A stretch of 64,000 nt of DNA from Pomphorhynchus laevis (taxonomy: Eukaryota; Acanthocephala; Palaeacanthocephala; Echinorhynchida; Pomphorhynchidae), in NCBI GenBank assembly GCA_012934845.2, contig WNNJ02001659.1, forward strand, positions 35,775 to 99,774. The letters run 5' to 3'. Position numbers and translations under genes: made by a program. Shown here in pieces: positions 54,526 to 64,000 of the stretch. Under the pieces are notes generated by a model, which saw only the letters and a program-made list of their open reading frames with translations, was not told where the DNA came from and did no database searches. Each line of letters begins with the position of its first letter. The first letter of the stretch is position 1.

Positions 54526-55538
54526 ATTTATTTTAACGTGGCAAATGCGTGCCAGCGCACGCTTACATGACCACAACAAAACAAAACTGTAAATCAGGTG
54601 TCGAGAAGGTGTGAACGGAGGAGGTGTTTGAATGTGATAAAGGAGGGAGCGCGGCGGACGTCGAGAGGGAGTTGATTCCAGGCGAATGAGGCGGCGAAGA
54701 GGAAGGATCGGAGACCGTAGTTGTTGGAGTAATTAGGAACGTGGAGTAAGAGGGTATGACAGGAACGAAGCGATAGCGAGGTGGGGCGAGTATCGTCTAA
54801 GAAAGGAAGGTTGATGAACGATGGGGAGCCGACAGCGATGAGACGAAAAGTAACGAGAAGAAGGCGGAGTTTGATGCGGATGTGGATGATGGGCCAGGAG
54901 AGTTGGGCAAAATATGTGGATGTGTGGTCGAAGCGACGGAGACGAAAGAGCACTCGAACGGCGGTGCTGATTATTCGTTGTAGGGGTAGGATGATGGATT
55001 TTGGAGAATTTGCGAAAAGGCTAAGGCAGTAATCGATTTTAGGGAAAAGAAACGATGAAAGAAGAGACATACAAGGAACGGAAGTCGATAAGGGGGCGGA
55101 TACGGCGGATGTCACGAAGAATTAAGTTAGACGAGCGGACCTTGTCACGGACGAAGGGTTTAAGGTAAAGGTGATCATCGAAATGGAAGCCTAAGAAAGT
55201 GAGATTGTGGACTATAGGGATGATCGATGAGGCAAAATACACTATGGGAAGAGATATGCTTGGTTTACGGGGAAGGATCCACATTATTTTGGACTTTTCT
55301 GCGTTTAGGACGAGATGGAGATTGGAGAGACGTTTGTAGATAGAAGAAAGACAGTTGGATGCAGAAATGCCGATATCGTGTATGCGATGTGCGGGTGCAT
55401 GAGCATAGATTAGAATGTCATCGGCGTATTGCATGACGTTAAAGGAGTAAGGTTTGATAAATGGAGAGAGATCTCCAAGCAAAAGAGAGAAAAACAGGGG
55501 ACCTAGGACTGAACATTGTGGAACCCCGCAAGGTTCAG
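54523..55538 (-). mobile_element. LINE family A copy A8
   Basis: The minus strand encodes the RT from LLGDLSPFIKP and MQYADDILIYAHAP to the C-terminal HLLDT end in two frames (55039-55482 and 54594-55115). One frameshift separates them. The stem-loop lies at 54547-54562. At the 5' end the sequence folds back on itself (55509-55518 against 55529-55538, one mismatch), another snap-back junction. Confidence 0.88.
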
Positions 55539-55559
55539 TATATATACCGGAGTTCGATT

Positions 55560-57440
55560 ACATATATATCATATATATCATATATACAACTTAGGTTTTC
55601 GGCAAAATTCTTGATTATACAACTGTAGCTTGTAAGCTCCCGGAGAACAGTGTGAACCATTTAGCTCTTAAATTATAAAAATGTATCCTCAAAGGATCCT
55701 GTTAGAAAACAACCAACGACAGCAATAAAATTTCCTGCCGATTAAATTAGGATGATCCGGAAAGCACGTGGTTTGCTTAAAGAGGTTATGCCCATGCTAC
55801 CACGTTAGCGAATTCTCGGAGATGCCTTTTCAATATATCACAAGGCAGCCGAAACGACTGATGGTAGTTCACCCTACTGATGAGTGCTGCCGGCTACCAT
55901 CAGATCGTCTAGGAGTGATAACGAAATCTGCTCTGCTTGTAATCGAACTCCGGTTTTTGGCAAAATTCTTGATTATACAACTGTAGCTTGTAAGCTCCCG
56001 GAGAACAGTGTGAACCATTCAGCTCTTAAATTATATATATATCACTATGTTTTCCTCATGAAGAGGCATAAACACCAGGCAGCATTCTATATATCCTCAT
56101 GAGACTAAGAAATATAACCGAATTATTCTTGCATTATTTAAAGTCGTTACGTATGCCCAGTCATCCAATGTGTGACGACAAACTTCACAACTGTATCCGC
56201 GTTTCGCTCTAACAGAGCTCATCAGTATCGTGACTTTTATAATCATCTATAGGCACCTTAACACACTCTTAAACAATGTTTAAAGCTCGAAAAACAGAAC
56301 TACCCTTAATCTGAATCATCGAAGGGAATTTATATATATCCTCATAAAGAGGATATAAGTTTGTCGAATGCTGCCTGGTGTTTATGCCTCTTCATGAGGA
56401 AAACATAGTGATATATTTATGAGTACAAAGTGAGTGTCCCAGGGCAGGTGTAACAACAAATTATATATATAATATGTTTCGTTTGAATACCGTCGCCTGG
56501 TATCCATATTGGATGCAGATTGATATTAGTTTAAAGAAATACCAGGAATACAGAAAAAAATTATTAACGTTTTCGGCCGAAGCCTTTTTCAATCTAAAAC
56601 AAGTGCTCAAAATTAGAAAACATCATAAATCCAAAGTCACGTTAAGTCTAAATTAAAAATATGTTTATCGTTTAATCCAAATGGATTATCACTCATCACG
56701 CGACCAATCATCTGCATTTCTCCTTCGCGTCTTTCTTCTGTGCTTCTAAATGTTAATTCCTGGTATTTCTTTAAACTAATATATATATATATATATAAAG
56801 ATATATATATATATATATATATAAAGAAATACCAGGAATTAACATTTAGAAGCACAGAAGAAAGACGCGAAGGAGAAATGCAAATGATTGGTCGCGTGAT
56901 GAGTGATAATATATATATAATTTTAAATGCGATTGTGTTAAACTGTGTTCCGGGAGCTAATAAGCTTGAGTTTCATAATTGTAGATGTTGCCAAAAACCG
57001 GAGTTCGATTACAAGTAGAGCAGACTTCGTTATCACTCCTAGACGATCTGATGGTAGCCGGCAGCACTCATCAGTAGGGTGAACTACCATCAGTCTTTTC
57101 AGCTGCCTTGCGATAAATTAAAAAGGCATCTTCGAGAATTTGCTAACGTGGTAGCATGGGCATAGCCTCTTTAAACTAACCATGTGCTTTCCGGATCATC
57201 TTAATTTTATTCAGCAGGAGTTTTACTTGCTGTCGTGGCTTACTTTCTCACAGGATCCTTTGAAGTATACATTTTTATTATTTAAAATGCGATTGTGTTA
57301 AACTGTGCTCCGGGAGCTAATAAACTTCAGTTTTATAATTGTAAATGTTGCCAAAAACCGGAGTTCGATTACAAGTAGAGCAGACTTCATTATCACTCCT
57401 AAACGAGCTGATAGTAGCCGGCAGCACTCATCAGGACTAT
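55560..57440. repeat. Nest of inverted repeats (foldback-like)
   Basis: Three layers are visible. The outer arms are about 290 bp, 55676-55963 against 56988-57278, with a conserved core of 215 bp each side. A 51-bp pair is at 56037-56087 and 56366-56416. An 89-bp pair is at 56685-56773 and 56822-56910 around a TA-rich loop. An 85-bp segment with GTAAGCTCCCGGAGAACAGT occurs four times: at 55590 and 55950 direct, at 56920 and 57285 inverted. No coding frame is found. It may be a foldback DNA element or repeated snap-back insertions. Confidence 0.8.
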
Positions 57441-57444
57441 ACAA

Positions 57445-58080
57445 CTACAGCTCGTCTGAACGAACATAGCGTTCGTTCAGACTGTTCGGGATGTTTATAT
57501 CAATACCATGTGATTCGTTTTGGATGAGTATCTACAATTTTTTATTGTATGATGAACACAATTCAGTGTTGTTGAAATTGTATGCGAATAATTTCGCTAG
57601 ACTATATGATCAATTAATTGATATCTTTAGGATTGATTATACAGTTTCAAGTTCGTGATCTTGGAATACTTTTGCAATCGAAACTGAAAACTAGAATGGA
57701 CACTGATAGACATTGCAGTTCCGCAAGAAACATGTTTAATCTAATAAAATCTGTTTTTGTCAGGATCTTCACTATGATTTGTACGTCTATACAACGTGCT
57801 AGTTTGTCCTCACATCGAATATTCCATCCAAGCGTCGTTCCCTTCAACGACTGGTGAAATGAGAGACCTAGAAAAAATTCTACGGCGTGCAGCAAACTCA
57901 TTCGTGGAGGTGAAAGGATGAATTATGATGATAGATTAACTTCGATGGATATGATGTAAGTGCAAACCAGACTACTAGTTCTTGATCTGCTCGCGATGTG
58001 GCATATAGTTAAGTGTATGGATAGATATTCAAGCGACTACGTTGAAATGATTGTGCGACAAAGTCACAGCGTCTATTAAA
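57445..58080 (+). mobile_element. LINE family C C-terminal remnant
   Basis: The plus strand at 57618-57857 reads FQVRDLGILLQSKLKTRMDTD and SARNMFNLIKSVF, the segment after the RT thumb in family C. A 12-bp inverted repeat (57454-57465 and 57471-57482, GTCTGAACGAAC) lies before it. It has several stops and is not functional. Confidence 0.65.
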
Positions 58081-58154
58081 AAAAGGATTTATTTTAACGT
58101 GGCAAATGCGTGCCAGCGCACGCTTACATGACCACAACAAAACAAGACTGTGAA

Positions 58155-59069
58155 TCAGGTGTTGAGAAGGTGTGAACGGAGGAGGTGTTTGAATGTGATA
58201 AAGCAGTGGGCGCGGCGGACGTCGAGAGGGAGTTGATCCCAGGCGAGTGGGGCGGCGACGAGGAAGGATCGGAGACCGTAGTTGTTGGAGTAATTAGGAA
58301 CGTGGAGTAAGAAGGTATGATATGAACGAAGCGAAAGCGAGGTGGGGCGAGTATCGTCTAAGAAAGGAAGGTTGATGAATGATGGGGAGCCGACAGCGAT
58401 GAGACGAAAGGTAACGAGAAGAAGGCGGAGTTTGATGTTTGAGAGTAGGTATTGGATGTCAAACCATGAGGCACGGTGCAAGCGAAGGTGTGGGTGAGAC
58501 TTGAAGGGCAAGATAATATCGAAAGTGGATGTGAGTTCAGAGTCGAAAAGAAAGGCGAGATCGTGAGGAGATGAATATGTTATTGTGGGTAATGATAGAG
58601 ATGATTTGAGTAAAGCAGAGCGGAGAATGGAGAGGTCAAGATTTCTCCAAGGGCGACGTAGGATTGTAGGTGTGTAAGGAGGGGTGTGGTTGTGAGTGAG
58701 ATCAAGGGTGATAAGAAAGTGATCGAATAGACCAGAATCAGAGATGGACAGTGAGGTGTAGGCAGCAAAATGATCGGGGACAGCGATGATGTCGAGTGCC
58801 CCACCAAGTATATGTGTGGGGGCAGTGGAGATTAGTTTGTAATTGTAGTTGGATAGAATGTTGATGAACCGGATGGAATCCGTGGAAGAGGGGCGGTCTA
58901 GGCGGATATTTAAGTCGCCTAGAACGAGTGACGGGATTGAGGGCAAAGAACAATGAGAAAGGAGGTCAGCGAGTTCCATAAAAAATAAGGCAGTAGGAGC
59001 TGATGAACCAGGACTGTATACAATGGCGAGATCTAGAGTGATCGGGTTAGAATAACGACAAGTGAGCAA
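58155..59069 (-). pseudogene. Endonuclease fused to ORF2 C-terminus (LINE A9)
   Basis: This is a 304-codon open stretch. The first about 200 residues are endonuclease (DLAIVYSPGSSAP, LVLGDLNIRLD with N to L at the position before N, ALDIIAVPDHFAAY, GLFDHFLI with S to F before the DH pair). The last about 95 are the normal ORF2 end. The fusion keeps the frame. There is no ATG at its start, because the N-terminal third lies in another frame (59033-59422, ATG 59422). Confidence 0.75.
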
Positions 59070-59462
59070 TTCAAAAGAGCAAGGACTGAAAGGGGGATTG
59101 ATTTTGCGAATAGACGCGGGGGACGCTCGACTGCGACGATGCCGCCATGATTAGAGAATTTAGGAGGGCATAAGCTGAGGGGGCGGGCGGATTCGACTAG
59201 GGAGCAACCGGTAGAGAGCAGATGGCGAATGGAAAGGTCGTCGGAATCTGAGTGGCAGGATTCGGTTAGGCAGAAGAGATCGATGGATTGCTTGGTTAAT
59301 AGGTTGAGGATAAGATCGGATTTATTGAGAATAGATCTAGTGTTGAGGAGACCAAGGCGGAAACCGTGTGTTGTGGCAAAAGAGTCTAGTGGAGAAGACA
59401 CATAGGAGAGATGGAGCGCCATCGAATTTTCGGACGGGTGTGGACAACTTGAAAATTTCCGT

Positions 59463-60524
59463 CTATGTTTCGGATGGAGAGTGATGTTTCGCCATTTTAC
59501 TCGTTACGGCGTTTTTCGATGCGGGCGGAAGAGATTTGAGCGATTTCAGAAGGAACGCGATCGGGGAAAATTCGAGTGGTTGAAGATGACATGAGTTTGA
59601 ATCGTTGAAGGGGGCAGAAGACGCGTGAGAGCGATGGTTGAAAACAATTTTTAGGAGAGGGGGCTGGGAAGGATTAGATTGAGAAGATTTGTTTAGGCGG
59701 ATTAATGCGACAGGATAAATGTCCTTGAAAAAGGATGGTTTATCCGCAGGGACAATATACGAGAGGATGGATCTGAAGTCGGAAACATCGTGGTCCAGAC
59801 GTGCTTGTGGAGATAAGGATTTAGAAGCCGTCATATTAGTGACAATGACGCAACGATCGCGAGAAGCAAAGCACTTCCGTAAAGGAGGACGACTGACGTG
59901 AGTGGGTGAGATCACGATAGAAGAGCTGGCAGTTGATGATTTGGAGGGATTTTGTTTGACGACGAGAGACATAGGGGATAATGATAATAAAGAGAGTGGC
60001 AAGCGATGTGAGGAAAGATTATAAGTGGAAGGATAGTGGAGGTTGATGGAGGTGATTTTGATTGATGGATGCAAGGTATTGAGAAACGAGACGGGAAGGA
60101 CGGAACGTGGGGTGTCGGGGAGTGAAAATACATTAGTTGTAACAATTTGCGGCTCCGTCACTGTCTCGGTTGATTTATCATAAACTTGACAAAATCCATC
60201 TTGCTGCAATACAATTTGCGGATCCTTCACTGTCTCAGTAGATTTATCAGAAATTTGAGAAATTCGATCATGCTGCGATGCCATTTCCAATTGCTCTAAG
60301 CGTTTTATTAACAAGTTGATTTGTTTCGCCGCACAGAATCCGCAGTAGAACGGTGGCCCGCCACAAGTTTCCTGACCCAAAGCACAATTATGTGTTACTG
60401 ATGTCCAGATTTGACAGCCGCTAGCGGAGCATTCCACTTGTATGTTCTCGAGCTTGCCGGTCTTATCGCTATCAATAGAGATTGCTCGCTTGGCTTTTGG
60501 TAGATTTTTCTTCTTGGCTCCCAT
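59463..60524 (-). CDS. ORF1 protein of LINE A9 with PHD-like finger
   Basis: It has 353 codons from an ATG at 60524 (MGAKKK). Residues about 30-70 hold VECSASGCQIWTSVTHNC and FYCGFCAAK, a PHD-like cysteine/histidine pattern. A short coiled-coil-like stretch (INLLIKRLEQLEMA) follows, then a TETV...PQIV repeat and a Pro/Ser-rich linker. The conserved C-terminal half has SFLNTLHPSIKITSINLHYP and LRKCFASRDRCVIVTNMT. The final about 50 residues are out of the family frame because of an indel near 59600. As LINE ORF1 proteins do, it probably binds the element RNA. The finger's partner is unknown. Confidence 0.7.
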   Translation of the reverse strand: MGAKKKNLPKAKRAISIDSDKTGKLENIQVECSASGCQIWTSVTHNCALGQETCGGPPFYCGFCAAKQINLLIKRLEQLEMASQHDRISQISDKSTETVKDPQIVLQQDGFCQVYDKSTETVTEPQIVTTNVFSLPDTPRSVLPVSFLNTLHPSIKITSINLHYPSTYNLSSHRLPLSLLSLSPMSLVVKQNPSKSSTASSSIVISPTHVSRPPLRKCFASRDRCVIVTNMTASKSLSPQARLDHDVSDFRSILSYIVPADKPSFFKDIYPVALIRLNKSSQSNPSQPPLLKIVFNHRSHASSAPFNDSNSCHLQPLEFSPIAFLLKSLKSLPPASKNAVTSKMAKHHSPSET

Positions 60525-60729
60525 TAACTGTCGGTTTCAATAGTTTACAATTTTTAAAACTGCGCTCCTTGTCTACAAAAATGCTCTTTGTGTATAAAAT
60601 AGGTTTAGGTTCTTCTTCTGTTGTTCTTCAGTTGTACAATAGTAGCGATACAACTTTGATTGATACAATGTGTGTGCAATTGTGTATATTAATCTTGTAT
60701 GTTTATTAAAAAACAAAATTTTTTAAGGA
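60525..60729. other. 5' flank of LINE A9
   Basis: It may include the A9 5' UTR. It has no tandem repeats like those before LINE A4. No gene was seen. Confidence 0.4.
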
Positions 60730-61020
60730 AAAAATTCACTCATGTTCGGCACAAGACAAATGGGAAGGTCCACAATGGTATCGCAATTATCATGCAGAGC
60801 GTTAAATTTGTGGAACTCTTTACCACATGAGATTGTAGTTGTATCGTCCCTAAGATTATTCAATGATTTAGTCAACAGTTAGATAATATATGAAGATCAA
60901 GACAACGTTATAATACTTTATCCTTGGATTGCTCGTTACTAATATTTTGCTATTGTTTTTAATATGTTGTGTTGTACAGTGAGCGGGCCGAACAACCTTT
61001 TCGGTCTAATCCCTGTATTA
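60730..61020 (+). mobile_element. LINE C-terminal end, plus strand
   Basis: The plus strand reads FGTRQMGRSTMVSQLSCRAL and NLWNSLPHEIVVVSSLRLFN, which is the closing WNSLP block of a Jockey/CR1-type ORF2, then a 3' UTR with CCTTTTCGGTCTAATCCCTG and a TATTATTATT tail. A matching tail fragment lies at about 40420. Confidence 0.7.
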
Positions 61021-62990
61021 TTATTCCAATACATACCAAAGCCAAAAGGCTATTCAGGCAGAGTCCAAAAAAAGAAGAAAAGCAAATAGTAAATTGACGT
61101 AGCTAATTAGGGTATTCCAGTGGTAGTGTTGAATAGCGGCATTGTTCACGTATCCATGTGTAGCATCGTGATTTAAACGTTCTCAAACTGGGGGCTGCAA
61201 CGACTTCCTCAGGCAACGAATTCCACATGTTAATTACTCTCCTCGAGAGTCTATACACTTTTGATAATCTGCCAACTCAAAATTTATACAAGAATATGCT
61301 ATGTCCCCGCAACTGATCTACCCGCCTAGTGATTACATCGGTGGGATAACCTACCACATCATTCGACATATGCCATAGACATAGCATTTCCAAGGATATG
61401 AACCTCTCACGTACCGACAACATCCCAATACGACTTAGACGTGCATAATAGTCAATACAATTCAAGCCAATACAGAGCCTCGATCCGCGCCTAAGAATAG
61501 ACTCCAGGTCTAATAGTTCTTGCGTAGTGACAGAAAAACAAGCATGAATGCAGTACTCCAGGTGTGGCCTGACGATGGAGATAAATAACCTCTTGAACGT
61601 ATGACAGCTTAATCTGATGAATGCATTTTTAATACAATATAAAGCCATAGTAGCTTTACCTAGAAAGAAGTCGGTGTTCAACTTTGTTTTCAAGGATCGA
61701 TGGACAATAATCCCTAAATCCTTATGATGAGACACTTCCTTTAAGACCATATCTCCAATAAAGTACCTTAGAGTTTCAATAGGGCGACCTAGTTGCATGA
61801 GGACACATTTATCAACATTCAACCGTAGTCCGGTAGAATCGCACCACTTGATCAGGGAGTTTAGATCATTTGATCGACCAAATCTTTAGATCGTCTGCAA
61901 ACGCTAGATGAGAGCATGATAAGCGAAGTAGCAGATCATTAATGAAGATTATAAAGAGCAGTATGCCAAGGACTGATCCCTGCGGTACGCCAGAATTAAT
62001 ATTTACCGAATAAGAAAGCACACCTCCACACAAACTCGGAAAGACCTATTCGATAGAAATTCTCTGACCCACTCGCAAATATATGAATGAAGTCCATAGT
62101 GATACAGTAAAGACACTATGCCGTCGTGTGGTACCCTATCAAAAGCTTTCGAAAAATCAAGGAATACTGTATGAACCTGAAACCCAGCCCCCAGAGCATC
62201 AGCCCATTTTTCACGCGCAGTTAGTAGGTTAGTAAGCCATGAACGTCCGATCCTGAAATCATGTTGAGATTTAACAAAAATGTGATTACGATCCAAATGA
62301 TCCCTGATTCTACTAGCAATGATTCTTTCTAAAAGTTTGCAGAATACGCTAGTCAAGCTAATGGGCCGAAAGTCCGCGCAAAAGCAAGCAGGATGCTTTT
62401 TGGGAATAGGCACCACAATTGCACACTTCCAACTGTCAGGAATCCAAGATGTGTCTAAGCTGTATCTGAAGAACATAGTTAAATCATTGCTCAGTTCGTT
62501 CGCTAGGAATTTGACGAGGAATAAGGCAATATTGTCTGGTCCTGGAGATGTAAACGAATCGAGCTTCATAACCTCGTTCAACACCTCATCCACTCTGAGT
62601 GGACGAACACAACACCGATGAGCAACCGGAACATACTTCCAACTAAAGTCATGCAGTTTATTAGAGGTCAAAGCCTGTACCAAGAAGCCATCAGCTAAGT
62701 GTTGGGCGATTAGAGACGGATCGGTCAAAGTTTCAGTTGGCGTTTGGATTGAGCTAATTGTGGCGACAAGTGTTCTGTTGTTTCTTACATAAGACCAAAA
62801 CCTTTTAGGATTTAAAGATGCATCCCTGGCGATACTATCTTCGTACGAATAGCGTTTCTGAAATTTTAGCCGATTGCATAAGTTCCGAGAGTCGATGTAG
62901 GCACGTTTTGAAGCAGGAGAACGCCTAAATTCGCGCCACAATTTGTTGTTGATGTATACAAAATAATATCCTCCCGGCCGTGCTTCAATC
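61021..62990 (-). mobile_element. LINE family C, best-preserved copy, 5'-truncated
   Basis: The minus strand encodes a linker (FRRSPASKRAYIDSRNLCNR) and the RT with LDSFTSPGPDNIALFLVKF, WKCAIVVPIPKKHPACFCAD, FRPISLTSVFCKLLERII, HTVFLDFSKAFDRVPHDGIV (box A), GVPQGSVLGILLFIIFINDL (box B) and LAFADDLKIW (box C, FADD). The C-terminal frame (61277-61822) and a final MWNSLPEEVVAAPS block follow. Breaks lie near 62003, 61850 and 61265. It is tail to tail with the copy at 60.73 kb. Confidence 0.85.
62003..62941 (-). pseudogene. RT domain of LINE C
   Basis: This is a 312-residue open frame covering the linker, fingers and palm up to NRSFRVCVEV. Motif A is intact (FLDFSKAFDRVP). A frame break at its end separates it from GVPQGSVLG and the FADD box (61861-62000). 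No ATG belongs to it, as expected for an inner piece of ORF2. Confidence 0.8.
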
Positions 62991-63170
62991 GCCTAATAAC
63001 GAACGGATTCTACGAATGATCTGAAAGAACGATCTGAACAGATAGTCTGAACGACCGGTCTGAATGAACTGTATGAACGAACGGACTGAACGAGCGGACT
63101 GAACGAACGGTCTAAACGAACGGTTCGAACGAACGGTATAAACAAACGGACTAAACGAACGGACTTATAA
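62991..63170. repeat. Degenerate 12-bp tandem repeat
   Basis: Variants of ACGAACGGACTG recur about 14 times next to the 5' end of the LINE C copy. The same motif in a hairpin lies before the LINE C remnant at 57454-57482, and a GTTCATTC-like relative ends the window. This suggests a variable 5' UTR repeat of this LINE. Confidence 0.7.
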
Positions 63171-63865
63171 TATATTTTCACAATTTATTCTCTAAAAATA
63201 TAATTTAAATATCTAAATTCACTAATATTTTTAATAATTATTTAATATCATAAATTATTTCGGCCATTTTAAGACCTGACACACTATCGTCAGTGTTTGT
63301 TTATATTATTTTAAATAATGCGGTTGAATTTTATCCCTACATTACAGATAAAAGTTTGGATATGTGGTCGATTTTTTGATGGCGTCAAGGTACCATATTA
63401 TTTGCTTTACGTGTATCAAGTTTATCAATACACGGAAATTTGAAAACATTTAAAAACCAAATGCACCTAAATCGATACGAGATTAAACTATGACTAGTCT
63501 TACTTTTATGCACGTGGATAAACCATATCTATTTAAATTTTTGATACTTTATTCTGTAAAATAGATAACACGTATCCAATGCTACAAAAAAACATTTTCA
63601 AAAGCAGGTATCTTACACCACGTGTTATGAGCACTGTATATATTGAGCTTTGTATATATTTTATATATAAAATATATATCTTTTATAAATGATAAAGTGT
63701 ATTTAAATTAAAATACTATTTTGGTAGGTGAGTCAAATATTTTGGTTCATAAGTCAAATTATTAGAATCCAAGTAATTTCGTAGTAATTTTAAAAAATAT
63801 TTAATCTGCATGTGTGAACATCCATGTTTGAACATTCGTGTACTAGCATTCATGATTTAATATTA
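63171..63865. other. AT-rich spacer
   Basis: No coding or clear repeat structure was recognised. Confidence 0.45.
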
Positions 63866-63935
63866 ATAATAAGATAAATTTATTTTTAAGTGGCGAATGC
63901 GTGCCAACGGCGCGCTTACAAGCCTACTAATATTA
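63866..63935 (-). mobile_element. LINE family B 3' tail fragment
   Basis: The stem-loop at 63899-63915 (one mismatch), the GGCGAATGC box and an ATTATTAATAT tail match family B. Only about 70 bp are kept. The rest to the window end is not clearly LINE. Confidence 0.6.
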
Positions 63936-64000
63936 TTTAGCAGAAGAGGTCAGTGTCTATGTTTAATTCATTCGTTCAATCCTTTAGTTCAGTTCGTTCA

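Larger units (their letters stand above)
58081..60524 (-). mobile_element. LINE family A copy A9, RT-deleted derivative
   Basis: This copy has a full ORF1, the endonuclease, and then a direct in-frame join from the linker (WFDIQYLLS) to the C-terminal part (IKLRLLLVTFRLIAVGS) at about 58436. The whole RT palm and thumb are missing. The 3' UTR with stem-loop (58108-58123) and T-run is kept. It could be a non-autonomous derivative that retained the ends needed for movement, or a single deleted copy. One frameshift lies near 59060 between the endonuclease parts. Confidence 0.85.

Noticed and set aside
1-64000. tRNA or rRNA genes
   Set aside because: I looked for cloverleaf B-box-like GGTTCGA patterns and conserved rRNA blocks. 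The GAGTTCGATTAC segments at 55.9 and 57.0 kb lack a matching A box and a fold.

Overview
The window looks like a piece of an AT-rich invertebrate animal genome. It is almost entirely packed with retroelements, and no bacterial, organellar or viral-genome layout is seen. The reasons are intronless stretches of LINE reverse transcriptases, a Ty3-type LTR element, long (TA)n tracts and AT-rich spacers, and a large gene whose C-terminus resembles the PEHE domain of the animal dosage-compensation/MOF-complex protein MSL1. The species cannot be named from the sequence.

Layout. 1-7.6 kb: a LINE 3' end, an old short-LTR Ty3-like fossil (1152-2914), two fragments of LINE family B, an RTE-like LINE (family D), and an inverted-repeat insertion with a 13-bp target duplication (6362-6774). 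7.6-16.6 kb: family A LINE, a nearly full-length but decayed family B LINE, and a family A LINE split by a family C LINE. 17.2-21.05 kb: a young Ty3-type LTR element that looks whole, with 80-bp identical LTRs. 22.1-25.6 kb: a decayed LINE whose C-terminus looks like a restriction-like endonuclease. 28-31.5 kb: the only convincing host genes, a MSL1-like protein and a small secreted cysteine-containing protein, in AT-rich surroundings that run to 33.5 kb. 33.5-49.5 kb: family C and A LINEs, including the longest family A copies (35.8-39.9 and 42.9-46.7 kb). 49.5-64 kb: a mosaic of LINE fragments, a 370-bp tandem array inserted as one unit (53.43-54.42 kb), a nest of inverted repeats (55.6-57.4 kb), an RT-deleted family A derivative (58.1-60.5 kb) and a fairly well kept family C LINE (61.0-63.0 kb).

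How the parts relate. Families A and B are sister CR1/L2-like lineages. They share a 3' stem-loop (GCGTGC-loop-GCACGC and variants with paired base changes) present at 13 places, but A copies end in a T-run and B copies in (ATT)n. Several 5'-truncated copies begin with a small inverted copy of their own first bases, as if the cDNA end snapped back during insertion.

The best candidate for an undescribed system is the 370-bp unit. It occurs once as a partly inverted single insertion and once as a 2.7-copy array. Both have exact target duplications (13 and 11 bp) and share one fixed end. A paralogous empty site for the array lies 2 kb away. This pattern resembles Penelope-linked retrozymes; the unit carries hammerhead-like boxes, but I could not fold a complete ribozyme.
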